From Nocardia africana NBRC 100379 (GTDB lineage Bacteria > Actinomycetota > Actinomycetes > Mycobacteriales > Mycobacteriaceae), in NCBI RefSeq assembly GCF_001612635.1, contig NZ_BDAV01000017.1, forward strand, positions 144,026-208,025: DNA of 64,000 bases, in the 5' to 3' direction. Position numbers and translations under genes: made by a program. Position 1 is the stretch's first letter. Each line of letters begins with the position of its first letter. Below the pieces are notes generated by a model. The model ran no database searches. It was not told the DNA's origin and saw only the letters and a program-made list of their open reading frames with translations. Below are positions 16,792 through 26,120 of this stretch, piece by piece.

Positions 16792-17486
16792 GCGCGACCG
16801 CCTGTGAATCCGGCGCCGCGACGGCACAGTCGTTACGAGATCGCCTGATCCAAGCGACCATTCAACTCATCTCCACGGAGGGCCTGACCTCCTTGACCGT
16901 GCGACGGGTGTCGCGGATCTGCGAAGTGTCGACCATGGCGATCTACTCCAACTTCAGCGGAATGCCCGGCCTGCTGCGCGCGGTGGGCTCGACCGGATTC
17001 GCCCAGCTCTCGGCACGCCTGGCCGGGTGCGGGTCCAGCGACGACCCGATCGCCGATATTCTGGTGCTGGGCTTCGTCTTTCGCGACGAAGCGCTGCGCA
17101 AACCGGAACTGTTCCGCCTGATGTTCGCCACCGAATCACCCCGGGCGGAGGTGAAGCTGCGGCGCGGCAACATCCTGTCCGGCACCGGCGATTCCGACTT
17201 CGACAACTTCGGCGAGAGTTTCGACCACGTGGTGCGGGCGACCCAGCGCGCCCTCGACGCCGGCCTGGTTCGCGCGGAGAACGCACGTGCGGCGGCGGCC
17301 CAATTCTGGACGGGTCTCTACGGTTTCATCCAACTCGACATGGCCGGGCTCTACGGGGACGAGGGCGTCGGCGAAGTTCTGCTGCCCTCGATCGTGAACA
17401 TCATGATCGGCATGGGCGCCGACCCGGAGTGGGTGCAGCGCTCGGTGAACCACGCGGTGGAGCGGGTGCTCTCACCCACGTCGTGA
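16788..17486 (+). CDS. TetR-family regulator
   Basis: A 232-residue TetR/AcrR repressor. The N-terminal HTH is at residues ~18-65: RLIQATIQLISTEGLTSLTV, then RRVSRICEVSTMAIYSNFSG. The C-terminal ligand-binding domain is helical and unassigned. The ATG overlaps the MFS stop (ATGA). It probably binds the palindrome at 15084-15101; it is also one of the candidates for recognising the six-copy motif at 18045-18229, although that motif (ATAACNNTGTCA) differs from the palindrome. Its 3' end overlaps the convergent SnoaL-like gene by 15 bases. Confidence 0.88.
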   Translation: MSATACESGAATAQSLRDRLIQATIQLISTEGLTSLTVRRVSRICEVSTMAIYSNFSGMPGLLRAVGSTGFAQLSARLAGCGSSDDPIADILVLGFVFRDEALRKPELFRLMFATESPRAEVKLRRGNILSGTGDSDFDNFGESFDHVVRATQRALDAGLVRAENARAAAAQFWTGLYGFIQLDMAGLYGDEGVGEVLLPSIVNIMIGMGADPEWVQRSVNHAVERVLSPTS

Positions 17487-18026
17487 CCGCCGGCGCAGCC
17501 GCACGCCGGCGCGCTGCATGCGGGCCATCGCGCGCTCGGCGAAGCCGTTGCGCTTGGGGAGCAGTTCGAGTTGCAGCAGCAGTTCGTTCAGGTCCCAGGT
17601 GGCCTTGCTGCGCCAGATCAGCCCGTCCCGGAACTGCCAGATGTCGACCACGAACAGGTCGAACTTCTTTCCGGTACCGGCGAATCCGGGCGGATCGATC
17701 GGACCCGTATGGGTGCCGGTCATCCGCCACGGCACGATCGCGGCCATCCCGTCGGTGGTGACGGCGGGCTCGAAGACGAGGTCATAGGCCACATCCGGGA
17801 AGGATCGCACGGTGTCCTCGACGAATGCCGCGACCGCGGACCGCCCGATCATGACGTGCTCGTCGGACGGATCGAGCCAGCGGGTGTCCTCGCTGACGCA
17901 GGCGGCGACCGCCGCACTGTCACCGGCGTTCCACCCGGCGATGTAGCGGTCGACGAACCCGCGCAGCCAGGCGGTGTCGGTCATCGGGTCGGCTCCCGGA
18001 TCGAGAGCGAATTCACCGGATTTCAT
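17472..18026 (-). CDS. SnoaL/NTF2-like protein
   Basis: A 184-residue protein whose residues ~15-140 fit the NTF2/SnoaL cone fold: AWLRGFVDRYIAGWNAGDSA, TRWLDPSDEHVMIGRSAVAA, FVEDTVRSFPDV and FVVDIWQFRDGLIW. Members include polyketide cyclases, hydratases and ligand-binding proteins; the reaction here is unknown. The C-terminal ~30 residues are very basic. The start could be ATG 18026 or 17984. For 18026, a -10 box TACATT (18039-18034) lies seven bases upstream, indicating a leaderless mRNA. It is divergent from the PKS operon and separated from it by the motif array, so it may belong to the same regulon. Confidence 0.75.
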   Translation of the reverse strand: MKSGEFALDPGADPMTDTAWLRGFVDRYIAGWNAGDSAAVAACVSEDTRWLDPSDEHVMIGRSAVAAFVEDTVRSFPDVAYDLVFEPAVTTDGMAAIVPWRMTGTHTGPIDPPGFAGTGKKFDLFVVDIWQFRDGLIWRSKATWDLNELLLQLELLPKRNGFAERAMARMQRAGVRLRRRSRRG

Positions 18027-18044
18027 GGTGCCGAATGTACCCGG

Positions 18045-18229
18045 ATAACAATGTCATGAATGGCGGTGACATTGTTATTCCACCGGATTCGGCAGCGCCG
18101 GCGGCCGATAACGATGTCATTGTGCGGACCGCATTGCGCGGGTGCTCGAAATAACGCCGTCATGGGCTGGACATACCCGTGGTCCCGAGTTCGGGAAATA
18201 ACGATGTCAGCCCGGAAATAACACTGTCA
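18045..18229. repeat. Six-copy operator-like motif array (ATAAC-NN-TGTCA)
   Basis: Copies at 18045-18057, 18067-18078 (inverted), 18108-18120, 18151-18163, 18198-18209 and 18218-18229. The first two form a near-perfect inverted repeat (14-bp arms, GGATAACAATGTCA) around a short spacer. The last two are direct repeats 20 bp apart, about two helical turns, each preceded by GGAA. The array fills the gap between the divergent SnoaL-like and PKS genes and its first copy abuts the SnoaL -10 box. A multi-site binding region for a dedicated regulator is the best explanation; the protein is not identified. Confidence 0.7.
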
Positions 18230-18330
18230 GCAGGCCGGATGTCAACTCGTAAATTCACCACCGGATGCCCTTTGGCCAAGTCCTCCAACAACTTTCGACA
18301 ATTCGCCAACCCTCGGAAGTGGTTCGTATC

Positions 18331-18336
18331 TATGCT
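18331..18336 (+). promoter_or_regulatory. Possible -10 box of the PKS operon
   Basis: TATGCT, preceded by an AT-richer stretch, would give a start near 18343 and a ~75-nt leader ending in the ribosome site AGAGGA (18405-18410). No good -35 is visible at the usual distance, which would fit an activator-dependent promoter served by the upstream array. Confidence 0.3.
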
Positions 18337-18417
18337 TCCTGTTGTTCGTAGGTGAATGGTTCGACCGCTTCCGTGCACGCGTGCACGACTCGGTGCAGAC
18401 AATTAGAGGACCTCGCA

Positions 18418-21400
18418 ATGTCCGATGCAGCAATCGTCGGGATCGGCTGTCGTTTTCCCGGCGGTATCGACGGTCCGGACTCGTTCTGGAATTTCGTGCT
18501 CCGCCGCGGCGACGGCATCGTCGACGTTCCGGCGGATCGGTGGAGTCTGGACAAGTTCTACGACCCGGATCCCGACGCCCCCGGCCGCATGTACACCCGC
18601 CATGGTGGCTTCCTGACGCAATCGCTGTGGGATTTCGACGCCGACTTCTTCGGCATCTCCCAGCGCGAGGCCGCCATCCTGGATCCGCAGCAGCGGCTGC
18701 TGCTCGAGGTGGCCTGGGAGGCGCTCGACGACGGCGGTATGGCCGGGCGGGTCGGCGGGCGCGATGTCGGCGTCTTCGTCGGCGGCTTCATGATGGACAA
18801 CGCGGTGAGCCGCAATATCGGTCGCGCCGCGATCAACTCGCACACCCCCACCAGTTCCTCGCACACCCTGCTCTCGGCGCGCATCGCGTTCCTGCTCGAT
18901 CTGCACGGACCGACCATGACCATCGACACCGCGTGTTCGTCCTCCCTGGTGGCGCTGCACCAGGCCGTGCGCGCACTCGAGGCCGGGGAATGTTCGGCGG
19001 CGATCGTCGGGGGCACCAACGCGATGCTGCAACCGGAGACGTTCGTCTCCATGTGCAAGGGCCGGTTCCTGGCCGTCGACGGGCACTGCAAATCCTTCGA
19101 CGCCGACGCCGACGGTTACGGCCGCGGCGAGGGTGCGGGCGCGATCGTCGTCAAACCACTCGACGCGGCGGTGCGCGACGGCGATCGCATCTACGCCGTG
19201 GTACGCGGCAGCGGGGTGAACCAGGACGGCCGCACCCTGGCCGTGCCGGTCCCGAATCCGGTTGCGCAGCAACAGCTCGCCGAGCGGGTGCGGCGGCAGG
19301 CCGGGATCGCCGCGCATGAGATCGGCTTCGTCGAGGCGCACGGCACCGGAACTCCGGTGGGCGATCCGATCGAAATGACCGCACTGGGCGCGGTGTACGG
19401 GGCCGTGCCCGGACGCACGGAGGCGCTGCCGGTCGGGTCGGTGAAGAACAACATCGGGCACACCGAGGCCGCGGCGGGTGTCGCCGGCGTCATCAAGGCC
19501 GCACTCACCGTGCATCACCGCACGATCGCCCCGCAGGCACGGCTGGACAATCCCAATCCCGAGATCGATTTCGACGGCCTCGGCCTGCGGGTTCCGTTGG
19601 CCGCCGAACCGCTGCGACAGCCGGTGGTCGCCGTCAACAGCTTCGGCTACGGCGGAACCAATGCGCATGTGCTGATCGGGCCTGCACCCGAACCTCCGGC
19701 CGGCCGTGGGGAAACGACGGCCGAATCAGCCTGCACGGCACCGTCTTTGCCCGTGCTGCCGTTGTCGGCGCGAAACGAGTCCGCGCTGCGCGCGCTGGCG
19801 GCGCAGCTGTGCGTGGCCTCGGATGCGGTGCCGACGCACCACCTGACCGCCGCGGCGTGGGTGCGGCGCGCACACCACCCGCTGCGCACGGCCTTCGTCT
19901 ACACCGACGGCGACGATCTGCGCGCCCAGCTGACCGAATTCGCGGCCGGCGGCGGGCGGACGCCCGCGCGGGCGATCTCCGAGGGCAGCACCGATCCGGT
20001 TTTCGTGTTCAGCGGAATGGGACCGCAGTGGTGGGCGATGGGCCGGGCGCTGCTCGAAGCCGACGGTCCCGGCGCCGCCGCCGCCCGCGAGATCGATCGA
20101 GAATTCCGGGCACTGGCGGGTTGGTCGGTCCTCACCGAACTGCTCCGCGACGAGGACGATTCGCGGATCATCCGCACCGAGATCGCCCAGCCGGCGAACT
20201 TCGTGGTGCAGGCGGCGCTCACGGCCGAGCTGGCCGCGCTGGGGATCCGTCCGGCCGCGGTGGTCGGTCACAGCGTCGGCGAGGTCACCGCGGCCTACGT
20301 ATCCGGTTCGCTGACAGCCGCGCAGGCGGTCGCGGTGAGCTATCACCGTTCCCGGTTGCAGGCCACCACCGCGCACACCGGCGGCATGCTGGCGGTGGGT
20401 CTCGCGGAGGCCGAGGTTCGGGAACTGCTGGGCGAGGCCTCCGACATCGATATCGCGGCGGTGAACAGCCCCTCGGCGGTCACGCTGGCAGGCGAGGTGG
20501 CGGCGCTGCGCGACCTCGCCGACCGCCTCACCGCCGACGGCACGTTCGCCCGGATGCTGCGGGTGGAAGTGCCGTATCACAGCCGCCACATGGATCCCGT
20601 GCTCGACGAGTTGCGCACCGAACTCGCGGCTTTGTCCCCGTCGGCGGCCACGATTCCGGCCTACTCCACGGTGACGGCACAGCGGACGAGCAGCCACGAC
20701 TGGGATGCCGACTACTGGTGCCACAATGTGCGCGACGCGGTGCGCTTCGCCGACACCGTCGCCACCATGCTCGCCGACGGGCATCGGGTGTTCCTGGAGA
20801 TCGGCGCGCATCCGGTCCTCAGCGGCAGCATTCGCGAGATCCTGCTGGATCGCGGCGTGACCGGCGCCGCCGTGCCCACGCTCGCGCGCGGTGGTGACGA
20901 CCACGCGAATCTGCACAACGCGGTCGCCGAGCTCTACCGCGCGGGAACGCTCGACGGCGACCGGCTTCCGATCGGAATCGACACGGCCACACCGCATCTG
21001 GACCTGCCGCACTATCCGTGGCAACGGCGGCGCATCTGGTCGCAGCAGCCGGAGACCGAACTCGACCGGCTCGGCACACCCGGCGGGTTCGCCCTGCTCG
21101 GCGATCGGACCGCGGCCACCGCACCGGAATGGGAGGTGCAGCTGTCGGTGTCGAATCTGCCGTGGCTGCACGATCATGTGGTCGCGCAGGCGGTCGTGCT
21201 GCCCGGCGCCGCCTACCTCGACGCCGCGTTCAGCGCGGTCGCCGCGCGCACCGGCCGCGACACCTTCGGCCTGGAAGGTGTCGAATTCGTCAGCCCGCTG
21301 GTGATCGACGACCACGATGTGCCGGTCGTGCGGATCGGGGTGGAGGAGAGCACCCGCCGTTTCACGATCCGGTCCCGCCCGGCCACCGGCTCGGACTGGA

Positions 21401-24400
21401 CGGTCAACGCCTACGGCCGGCTCGTCGAGGCGGATGTCGATTCCTGTCGCGTGGATACCGGTCCCGCGCCCGATGCGGTCGAGATCGGAACCGACACGGT
21501 CTACGAGCGGATGGCCGCACACGGACTGTGCTACGGGCCCGCATTCCGCCGACTACGCCACATCGTCGTCGGCGCCGACACCGTGGTCGCCCGCGTCGAC
21601 GGCGGCGATGCCGATCCCGCCCACCGTCACCTGGCCCACCCGGCCGTCGTCGATGCCGCGCTGCAGTGCTTCGCGGCACTGTACGCGAACATCTCCGGCC
21701 CGCAACCCGATTCGGACGACGACGTCGTCGTTCCCGCGTCGATATCCGGGGTTCGCCGCCACGGCCCGCTGCCGGACGATCCGGTGGTGGTCGTGACGCG
21801 CGATCCGGCCGACGCGCTGCGTGCCGACATCCGGATCGCCGCCGCCGACGGCACGGTCGCGATGAGCCTGCTCGGCGTGCGGTTCCGCAGCCTCGCCGCC
21901 ACCCGCTCGCTCACCGAACGACTCGACGAGTTGTTCTACGAACCGGTGTGGGAGATCGTCACCGACAGCGGCGAACCCGCGGCCGCACCGGCGCCGGACG
22001 AGGCGTTCGTGGTGATCAACCTCGGGGCGCAGATCTGCCAGCGCGCCAAGGAGATCGCCACGTCACGACGGGTCGAGCCGGTGACCGTCGGCGAGCACTC
22101 CGGGGCGTTCGACGCCGCCGCGCTCGCCGATCTGTTCCGGACCGCCGCGCTCGGCTCCGGCAGTCTGCGCGTGGTGGTCGCCGCCGGTGAGGACCTCGAC
22201 CCCGCCGCCGGCGTGCACGGCACGGCGGAAGTCGCCCGCGCGGTGAAACAGCTTCTGTCCGAGACGGATTCGGGTGCGATCGAGGTCCGCGCGGTGATCG
22301 TCACCGAGAACGCGCTGTGCCTGCCGATCGACGATTTCGCCCGCCTCGACCATGCGGCACTCACCGGCGCGCGCCGCGAACTGCTCAACGAACTACCGGC
22401 CGGGCAGTGGCGGCTCGTCGATACCGAACCCGGCACGCCCGCCGCCGAGGTCCTCGAACGGATCTACGCCGACACCAGCATCGACGAGGTGGCGTTGCGC
22501 GCGGGCGCGTGCTGGACGATTCGCTGGCGGCACACCCTGCCGGAGCATGTGCGGGAGTGGGAAACCCCGGCGCCGCTGGTGGATCCGCAGCAGTCGTACC
22601 GTCTCGACATTCCACGATCGCGGTTGCTTCCCGATCTGGCCCTGGCCACCACCGACCGGATCGCCCCCGGCGCGGACGAGGTCGAGATCCGCATGCAGGC
22701 GGTGGGACTGAACTACAAGGACGCGCTGAAGGTGCTCGGCGTGCTCACCGAGCGGGAACTCGACGGCACCTTCTTCGGCACCGAGATCGGGATGGACGGA
22801 TACGGCGTCGTCGAACGGGTCGGCAGCGCGGTGACGGGGATCGCGCCGGGCGACGAGATCTTCGTCGTCGCACCGGGAATCGTCCGCAAATACGTCACCC
22901 TGCGCCCCGATACCGGGGCCACCACCGTGATGGACATCTTCGACGCCGGCACCTTCGATCCGCTGCACTGCACATCGGTCATGCCGCTGTTCACCGCGGA
23001 GATCGGGCTGCGGGACCTCGCACGCGTGCAACCGGGTGAGACCGTCCTCGTGCACGGCGCGGCCGGCGGCATGGGGATGGCCGCGATCCAGGTCGCGCTG
23101 CGACTCGGCGCCCGGGTCATCGCGACCGCGGGCACCGCCGAGCGCCGCGAACGGGTGCGGGCGGCCGGCGCCCACGAGGTCCTGTCCTCGCGGTCGATCG
23201 GATTCGTCGACGAGGTACTGCGACTGACCGGCGGCGCGGGCGCCGATGTCGTCTACAGTTCGGCGCCCGGTGAGATCCTGCGGCAGAACTTCCGGGTCGC
23301 CGGAGAATTCGGCCGCATCGTCGATATCGGCAAGGCCGACATCTACGGATCCGGAACCATCGATCTGCGGCCCTTCGACCGCAACCTGTCGTTCTTCGCC
23401 GTCGACATCGACCGCATCCTCGCCCGCCGCCCCGAGCAGGTCCGCCGCGCCGCGCGGCGCGTCGTGCAGGCCCTGCACACGGGCGATTACACGCCGCTGC
23501 CCAATACCGTCTTCGGTCTGGACGACCTGACCACGGCTTTCGAGACGGTCGCCCGCTCGGCGCAGATCGGCCGGGTGGCACTGGATCTGCGCGCGGACCA
23601 CCCGCAGGTCCGGCATCTGCCGCGCGACGTCGACATCGACCCGGCGGCAAGCTATCTCGTCACCGGCGGATTCGGCGCCTTCGGTTTGGCGACGGCCCGG
23701 CAGCTGGTACGGCGCGGCGCCCGCAATCTGGTGCTGGTCGGCCGCGGCGGCGCCCGCACCGCGGCCGCCCGCGCGCAACTGGCCCGCTTCGCCGCCGCCG
23801 GAGTGCGGGTGCGCGCCGAACGTGTCGACGTCGCCGACTACGACGCCGTGGCCGCCCTGCTGGATCGGATCGCCGCCGACGGAGCCCCGCTGCGCGGCCT
23901 CGTCCACGCGGCGGGCGTGGTCAACAACACCGAGATACCGGAGGTCACCCCGGAATCGCTGGACGAGATCTTCCGGCCGAAGGTGCTCGGTGCGCTCAAT
24001 CTCGACCGTGCGACCCGGGCCGCCGGACTCGACCTGGACCTGTTCGTTCTCTACGCTTCGGCCAGCGGTATCGCCGGACTGTCGCCCCAATTGGGTTATG
24101 CCGCAGCAAATTCCGTCCTGGACACCCTGGCCTGGACGCGGCGCGCGCAGGGGCTGGCGGCGATCTCGGTGGATTGGGGGTTCATGCGCGGCGACGGCGG
24201 GATGGCCGATTCGCGGGCGGTGTCGCGCTATGCCGAGATGACCGGCTACGGCTCACTGGATATGGATCTCGCGACCGTGCTGCTGTTCGAAACCCTGCGG
24301 CTGCCGGTCACCCAGTGCGCGATCCTCGATATCGACTGGAGTCAGTGGGCGCTCGCGCACCGATCCTCGGCGCGCGCACCGCGTTTCGCCGAACTGGTCG

Positions 24401-24741
24401 CCGCCGCGGGGGGCGGCGCGGGCGGAGTCGGCGCCCTGCGCGCCGAGATTCTGGCACTGGATTCCGAACAGCGCAGCGAGGTGGTCGCCTGTCTGCTCGC
24501 CGAGCAGCTGGCGATCGTACTGGGCGTCGACGCCGACACCGTGGATCTGGCGACGCCCACCAGCGAACTCGGCCTCGATTCGCTGATGGCCATGGAATTC
24601 GGCGCACGGGTGGTGAAAAGCCTCGGCGTGAAGATGTCGGTGCTGTCCATCGGCGCCGGCCTGTCGCTGGCCGGTCTCGGGGCGAAGATCGCCGCCCAGA
24701 TCGCCCAGGAAGAAGCAACGTCCGACGGTACGGCAGCGTGA
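18418..24741 (+). CDS. Iterative-type fully reducing type I polyketide synthase (KS-AT-DH-ER-KR-ACP)
   Basis: A 2107-residue single-module synthase with the length and domain order of mycocerosic-acid-synthase-like enzymes. KS (~5-425) has Cys173, His308 and His348. AT (~525-840) has GHSVGE with Ser619; the V after GHS favours malonyl-CoA, and the downstream motif is VPYH. DH (~885-1180) has His920 and Asp1079, but the usual HxxxG glycine is Gln. ER (~1400-1720) has HGAAGGMGMAA. KR (~1742-1925) has TGGFGAFGLA, Ser1881 and Tyr1894. ACP has GLDSL with Ser2055. There is no thioesterase, so chain release probably falls to the adjacent oxoamine synthase. ATG 18418 is chosen over 18352 because AGAGGA lies seven bases upstream. 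The chain length and product are not predictable. Confidence 0.93.
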   Translation: MSDAAIVGIGCRFPGGIDGPDSFWNFVLRRGDGIVDVPADRWSLDKFYDPDPDAPGRMYTRHGGFLTQSLWDFDADFFGISQREAAILDPQQRLLLEVAWEALDDGGMAGRVGGRDVGVFVGGFMMDNAVSRNIGRAAINSHTPTSSSHTLLSARIAFLLDLHGPTMTIDTACSSSLVALHQAVRALEAGECSAAIVGGTNAMLQPETFVSMCKGRFLAVDGHCKSFDADADGYGRGEGAGAIVVKPLDAAVRDGDRIYAVVRGSGVNQDGRTLAVPVPNPVAQQQLAERVRRQAGIAAHEIGFVEAHGTGTPVGDPIEMTALGAVYGAVPGRTEALPVGSVKNNIGHTEAAAGVAGVIKAALTVHHRTIAPQARLDNPNPEIDFDGLGLRVPLAAEPLRQPVVAVNSFGYGGTNAHVLIGPAPEPPAGRGETTAESACTAPSLPVLPLSARNESALRALAAQLCVASDAVPTHHLTAAAWVRRAHHPLRTAFVYTDGDDLRAQLTEFAAGGGRTPARAISEGSTDPVFVFSGMGPQWWAMGRALLEADGPGAAAAREIDREFRALAGWSVLTELLRDEDDSRIIRTEIAQPANFVVQAALTAELAALGIRPAAVVGHSVGEVTAAYVSGSLTAAQAVAVSYHRSRLQATTAHTGGMLAVGLAEAEVRELLGEASDIDIAAVNSPSAVTLAGEVAALRDLADRLTADGTFARMLRVEVPYHSRHMDPVLDELRTELAALSPSAATIPAYSTVTAQRTSSHDWDADYWCHNVRDAVRFADTVATMLADGHRVFLEIGAHPVLSGSIREILLDRGVTGAAVPTLARGGDDHANLHNAVAELYRAGTLDGDRLPIGIDTATPHLDLPHYPWQRRRIWSQQPETELDRLGTPGGFALLGDRTAATAPEWEVQLSVSNLPWLHDHVVAQAVVLPGAAYLDAAFSAVAARTGRDTFGLEGVEFVSPLVIDDHDVPVVRIGVEESTRRFTIRSRPATGSDWTVNAYGRLVEADVDSCRVDTGPAPDAVEIGTDTVYERMAAHGLCYGPAFRRLRHIVVGADTVVARVDGGDADPAHRHLAHPAVVDAALQCFAALYANISGPQPDSDDDVVVPASISGVRRHGPLPDDPVVVVTRDPADALRADIRIAAADGTVAMSLLGVRFRSLAATRSLTERLDELFYEPVWEIVTDSGEPAAAPAPDEAFVVINLGAQICQRAKEIATSRRVEPVTVGEHSGAFDAAALADLFRTAALGSGSLRVVVAAGEDLDPAAGVHGTAEVARAVKQLLSETDSGAIEVRAVIVTENALCLPIDDFARLDHAALTGARRELLNELPAGQWRLVDTEPGTPAAEVLERIYADTSIDEVALRAGACWTIRWRHTLPEHVREWETPAPLVDPQQSYRLDIPRSRLLPDLALATTDRIAPGADEVEIRMQAVGLNYKDALKVLGVLTERELDGTFFGTEIGMDGYGVVERVGSAVTGIAPGDEIFVVAPGIVRKYVTLRPDTGATTVMDIFDAGTFDPLHCTSVMPLFTAEIGLRDLARVQPGETVLVHGAAGGMGMAAIQVALRLGARVIATAGTAERRERVRAAGAHEVLSSRSIGFVDEVLRLTGGAGADVVYSSAPGEILRQNFRVAGEFGRIVDIGKADIYGSGTIDLRPFDRNLSFFAVDIDRILARRPEQVRRAARRVVQALHTGDYTPLPNTVFGLDDLTTAFETVARSAQIGRVALDLRADHPQVRHLPRDVDIDPAASYLVTGGFGAFGLATARQLVRRGARNLVLVGRGGARTAAARAQLARFAAAGVRVRAERVDVADYDAVAALLDRIAADGAPLRGLVHAAGVVNNTEIPEVTPESLDEIFRPKVLGALNLDRATRAAGLDLDLFVLYASASGIAGLSPQLGYAAANSVLDTLAWTRRAQGLAAISVDWGFMRGDGGMADSRAVSRYAEMTGYGSLDMDLATVLLFETLRLPVTQCAILDIDWSQWALAHRSSARAPRFAELVAAAGGGAGGVGALRAEILALDSEQRSEVVACLLAEQLAIVLGVDADTVDLATPTSELGLDSLMAMEFGARVVKSLGVKMSVLSIGAGLSLAGLGAKIAAQIAQEEATSDGTAA

Positions 24742-24749
24742 GGAGCCCG

Positions 24750-26120
24750 ATGACGACCGACAGTATGGATGCGCGGGCGGTCGCTCGGGCTCTGATGTCC
24801 AAACACGATCCCGGCAACGGCGGCGCGCAGGCAGCGACCACCACGGCGGTCACCGTGGCGACAGCGACCGAAAAATCGGTGCGCCGCACCGATTTTCGCG
24901 ACCACCCCGGCGTCATCGAGGCCGCCGAGAAGTGGGCCCGGTTCGACAGCTGGGCCACCGCGGCCGGAGTGCTGAACCCCTACTATCTGCCGCACGAGGG
25001 TGTCAGCGGGGCGCGGACCCGCTTCGCGGGCCGGGACATGCTGAACTTCAGCAGTTTCGGGTATCTGGATCTGGCCGCGGACCCGCGGGTGCAGGCCGCC
25101 GCGGCGGCCGCGATCCAGACATACGGCACCTCGGCGGCCGCGGTGCGGCTGGTCGCCGGTGAACTTCCGCTCTACCGTGAACTGGAATCCGAACTGGCGC
25201 GCGTCTACGACACCGACGCGGCGATCGTGACCTCCAGCGGATTCCTCACCAACGCCGCCGCGGTGGCCTTCCTGCTCGGCAAACGCGATCTGGCGGTGTG
25301 CGATTCGCTGATCCACAACAGCATCGTCTCCGGCACCGAATGGGCGGGCTGCCGGCGAGTCACGTTCCGGCACAACGATCCCGACTCACTGGAGGCGATA
25401 CTGCGCATGTCGCGGCGGTCCTTCGACCGGGCGATGGTCCTGCTCGAGGGCGTCTACAGCATGGACGGCGACATCGTGCGGCTACCCGAGATCATCGAGG
25501 TCGCACGGCGTTACGACTGTTCGGTCATGATCGACGAGGCGCATTCGTTCGGCGTGCTGGGCGAGCGCGGCCTCGGCGCACGCGAACTGTTCGACCTGCC
25601 CGGTGACGCCGTGGACGTATGGATGGGCACGCTGTCGAAGGCGCTCGGCAGCGTCGGCGGGTATCTGGCCGCCAACCGGGAACTGGTGGACGGCTTCAAA
25701 TACTCCGCCGCCGGTCTGAGCATGTACACCGCCTCCCCCGCCCCCTCGGCCGCCGCGGCAGCACTGGAAGGGCTGGCCGTGCTGCACGACGAACCGCAGC
25801 GCGTCGCCGCGTTGCGTCACAACAGCCGGTACTTCCTCACCCGCGCACAGGAATTGGGCTTCGACACCGGCAACGGCGCCGGTACCCCCATCACGCCGAT
25901 CATCACCGGCGCCGACGAACCGGCCGTCCGCGCCTCGATGCAACTGCTCGAGCACGACGTCATGGCGAATGCGATCGGCCACCCGGTCGTCCCCGCCGGC
26001 GAGGCGCGCCTGCGGTTCTTCGTCAACTGCCGCCACACCGAGGATCAGCTCGACGCGGCACTGACCACCCTGCGCCGGATATTCGACGGCTTCACCACGG
26101 AAGAGGGTCCGAACTCGTGA
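24750..26120 (+). CDS. Alpha-oxoamine synthase (PLP-dependent, serine-palmitoyltransferase/AONS-like)
   Basis: A 456-residue fold-type I PLP enzyme. It has FSSFGYLDLAADPRV, YGTSAAAVRLVAGELPLYRE, the cofactor-binding DEAHSFG (near residue 262) and the Schiff-base lysine in GTLSKALGSVGG (Lys297). This family joins an acyl thioester to glycine, serine or alanine with loss of CO2, forming a 2-amino-3-ketone. Here the acyl donor is probably the chain on the upstream PKS ACP, which has no thioesterase. The ATG lies eight bases after the PKS stop with AGGAG just before it. An N-terminal ~45-residue tail, rich in Ala and Thr, is unusual. The amino-acid substrate is not known. Confidence 0.9.
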   Translation: MTTDSMDARAVARALMSKHDPGNGGAQAATTTAVTVATATEKSVRRTDFRDHPGVIEAAEKWARFDSWATAAGVLNPYYLPHEGVSGARTRFAGRDMLNFSSFGYLDLAADPRVQAAAAAAIQTYGTSAAAVRLVAGELPLYRELESELARVYDTDAAIVTSSGFLTNAAAVAFLLGKRDLAVCDSLIHNSIVSGTEWAGCRRVTFRHNDPDSLEAILRMSRRSFDRAMVLLEGVYSMDGDIVRLPEIIEVARRYDCSVMIDEAHSFGVLGERGLGARELFDLPGDAVDVWMGTLSKALGSVGGYLAANRELVDGFKYSAAGLSMYTASPAPSAAAAALEGLAVLHDEPQRVAALRHNSRYFLTRAQELGFDTGNGAGTPITPIITGADEPAVRASMQLLEHDVMANAIGHPVVPAGEARLRFFVNCRHTEDQLDAALTTLRRIFDGFTTEEGPNS

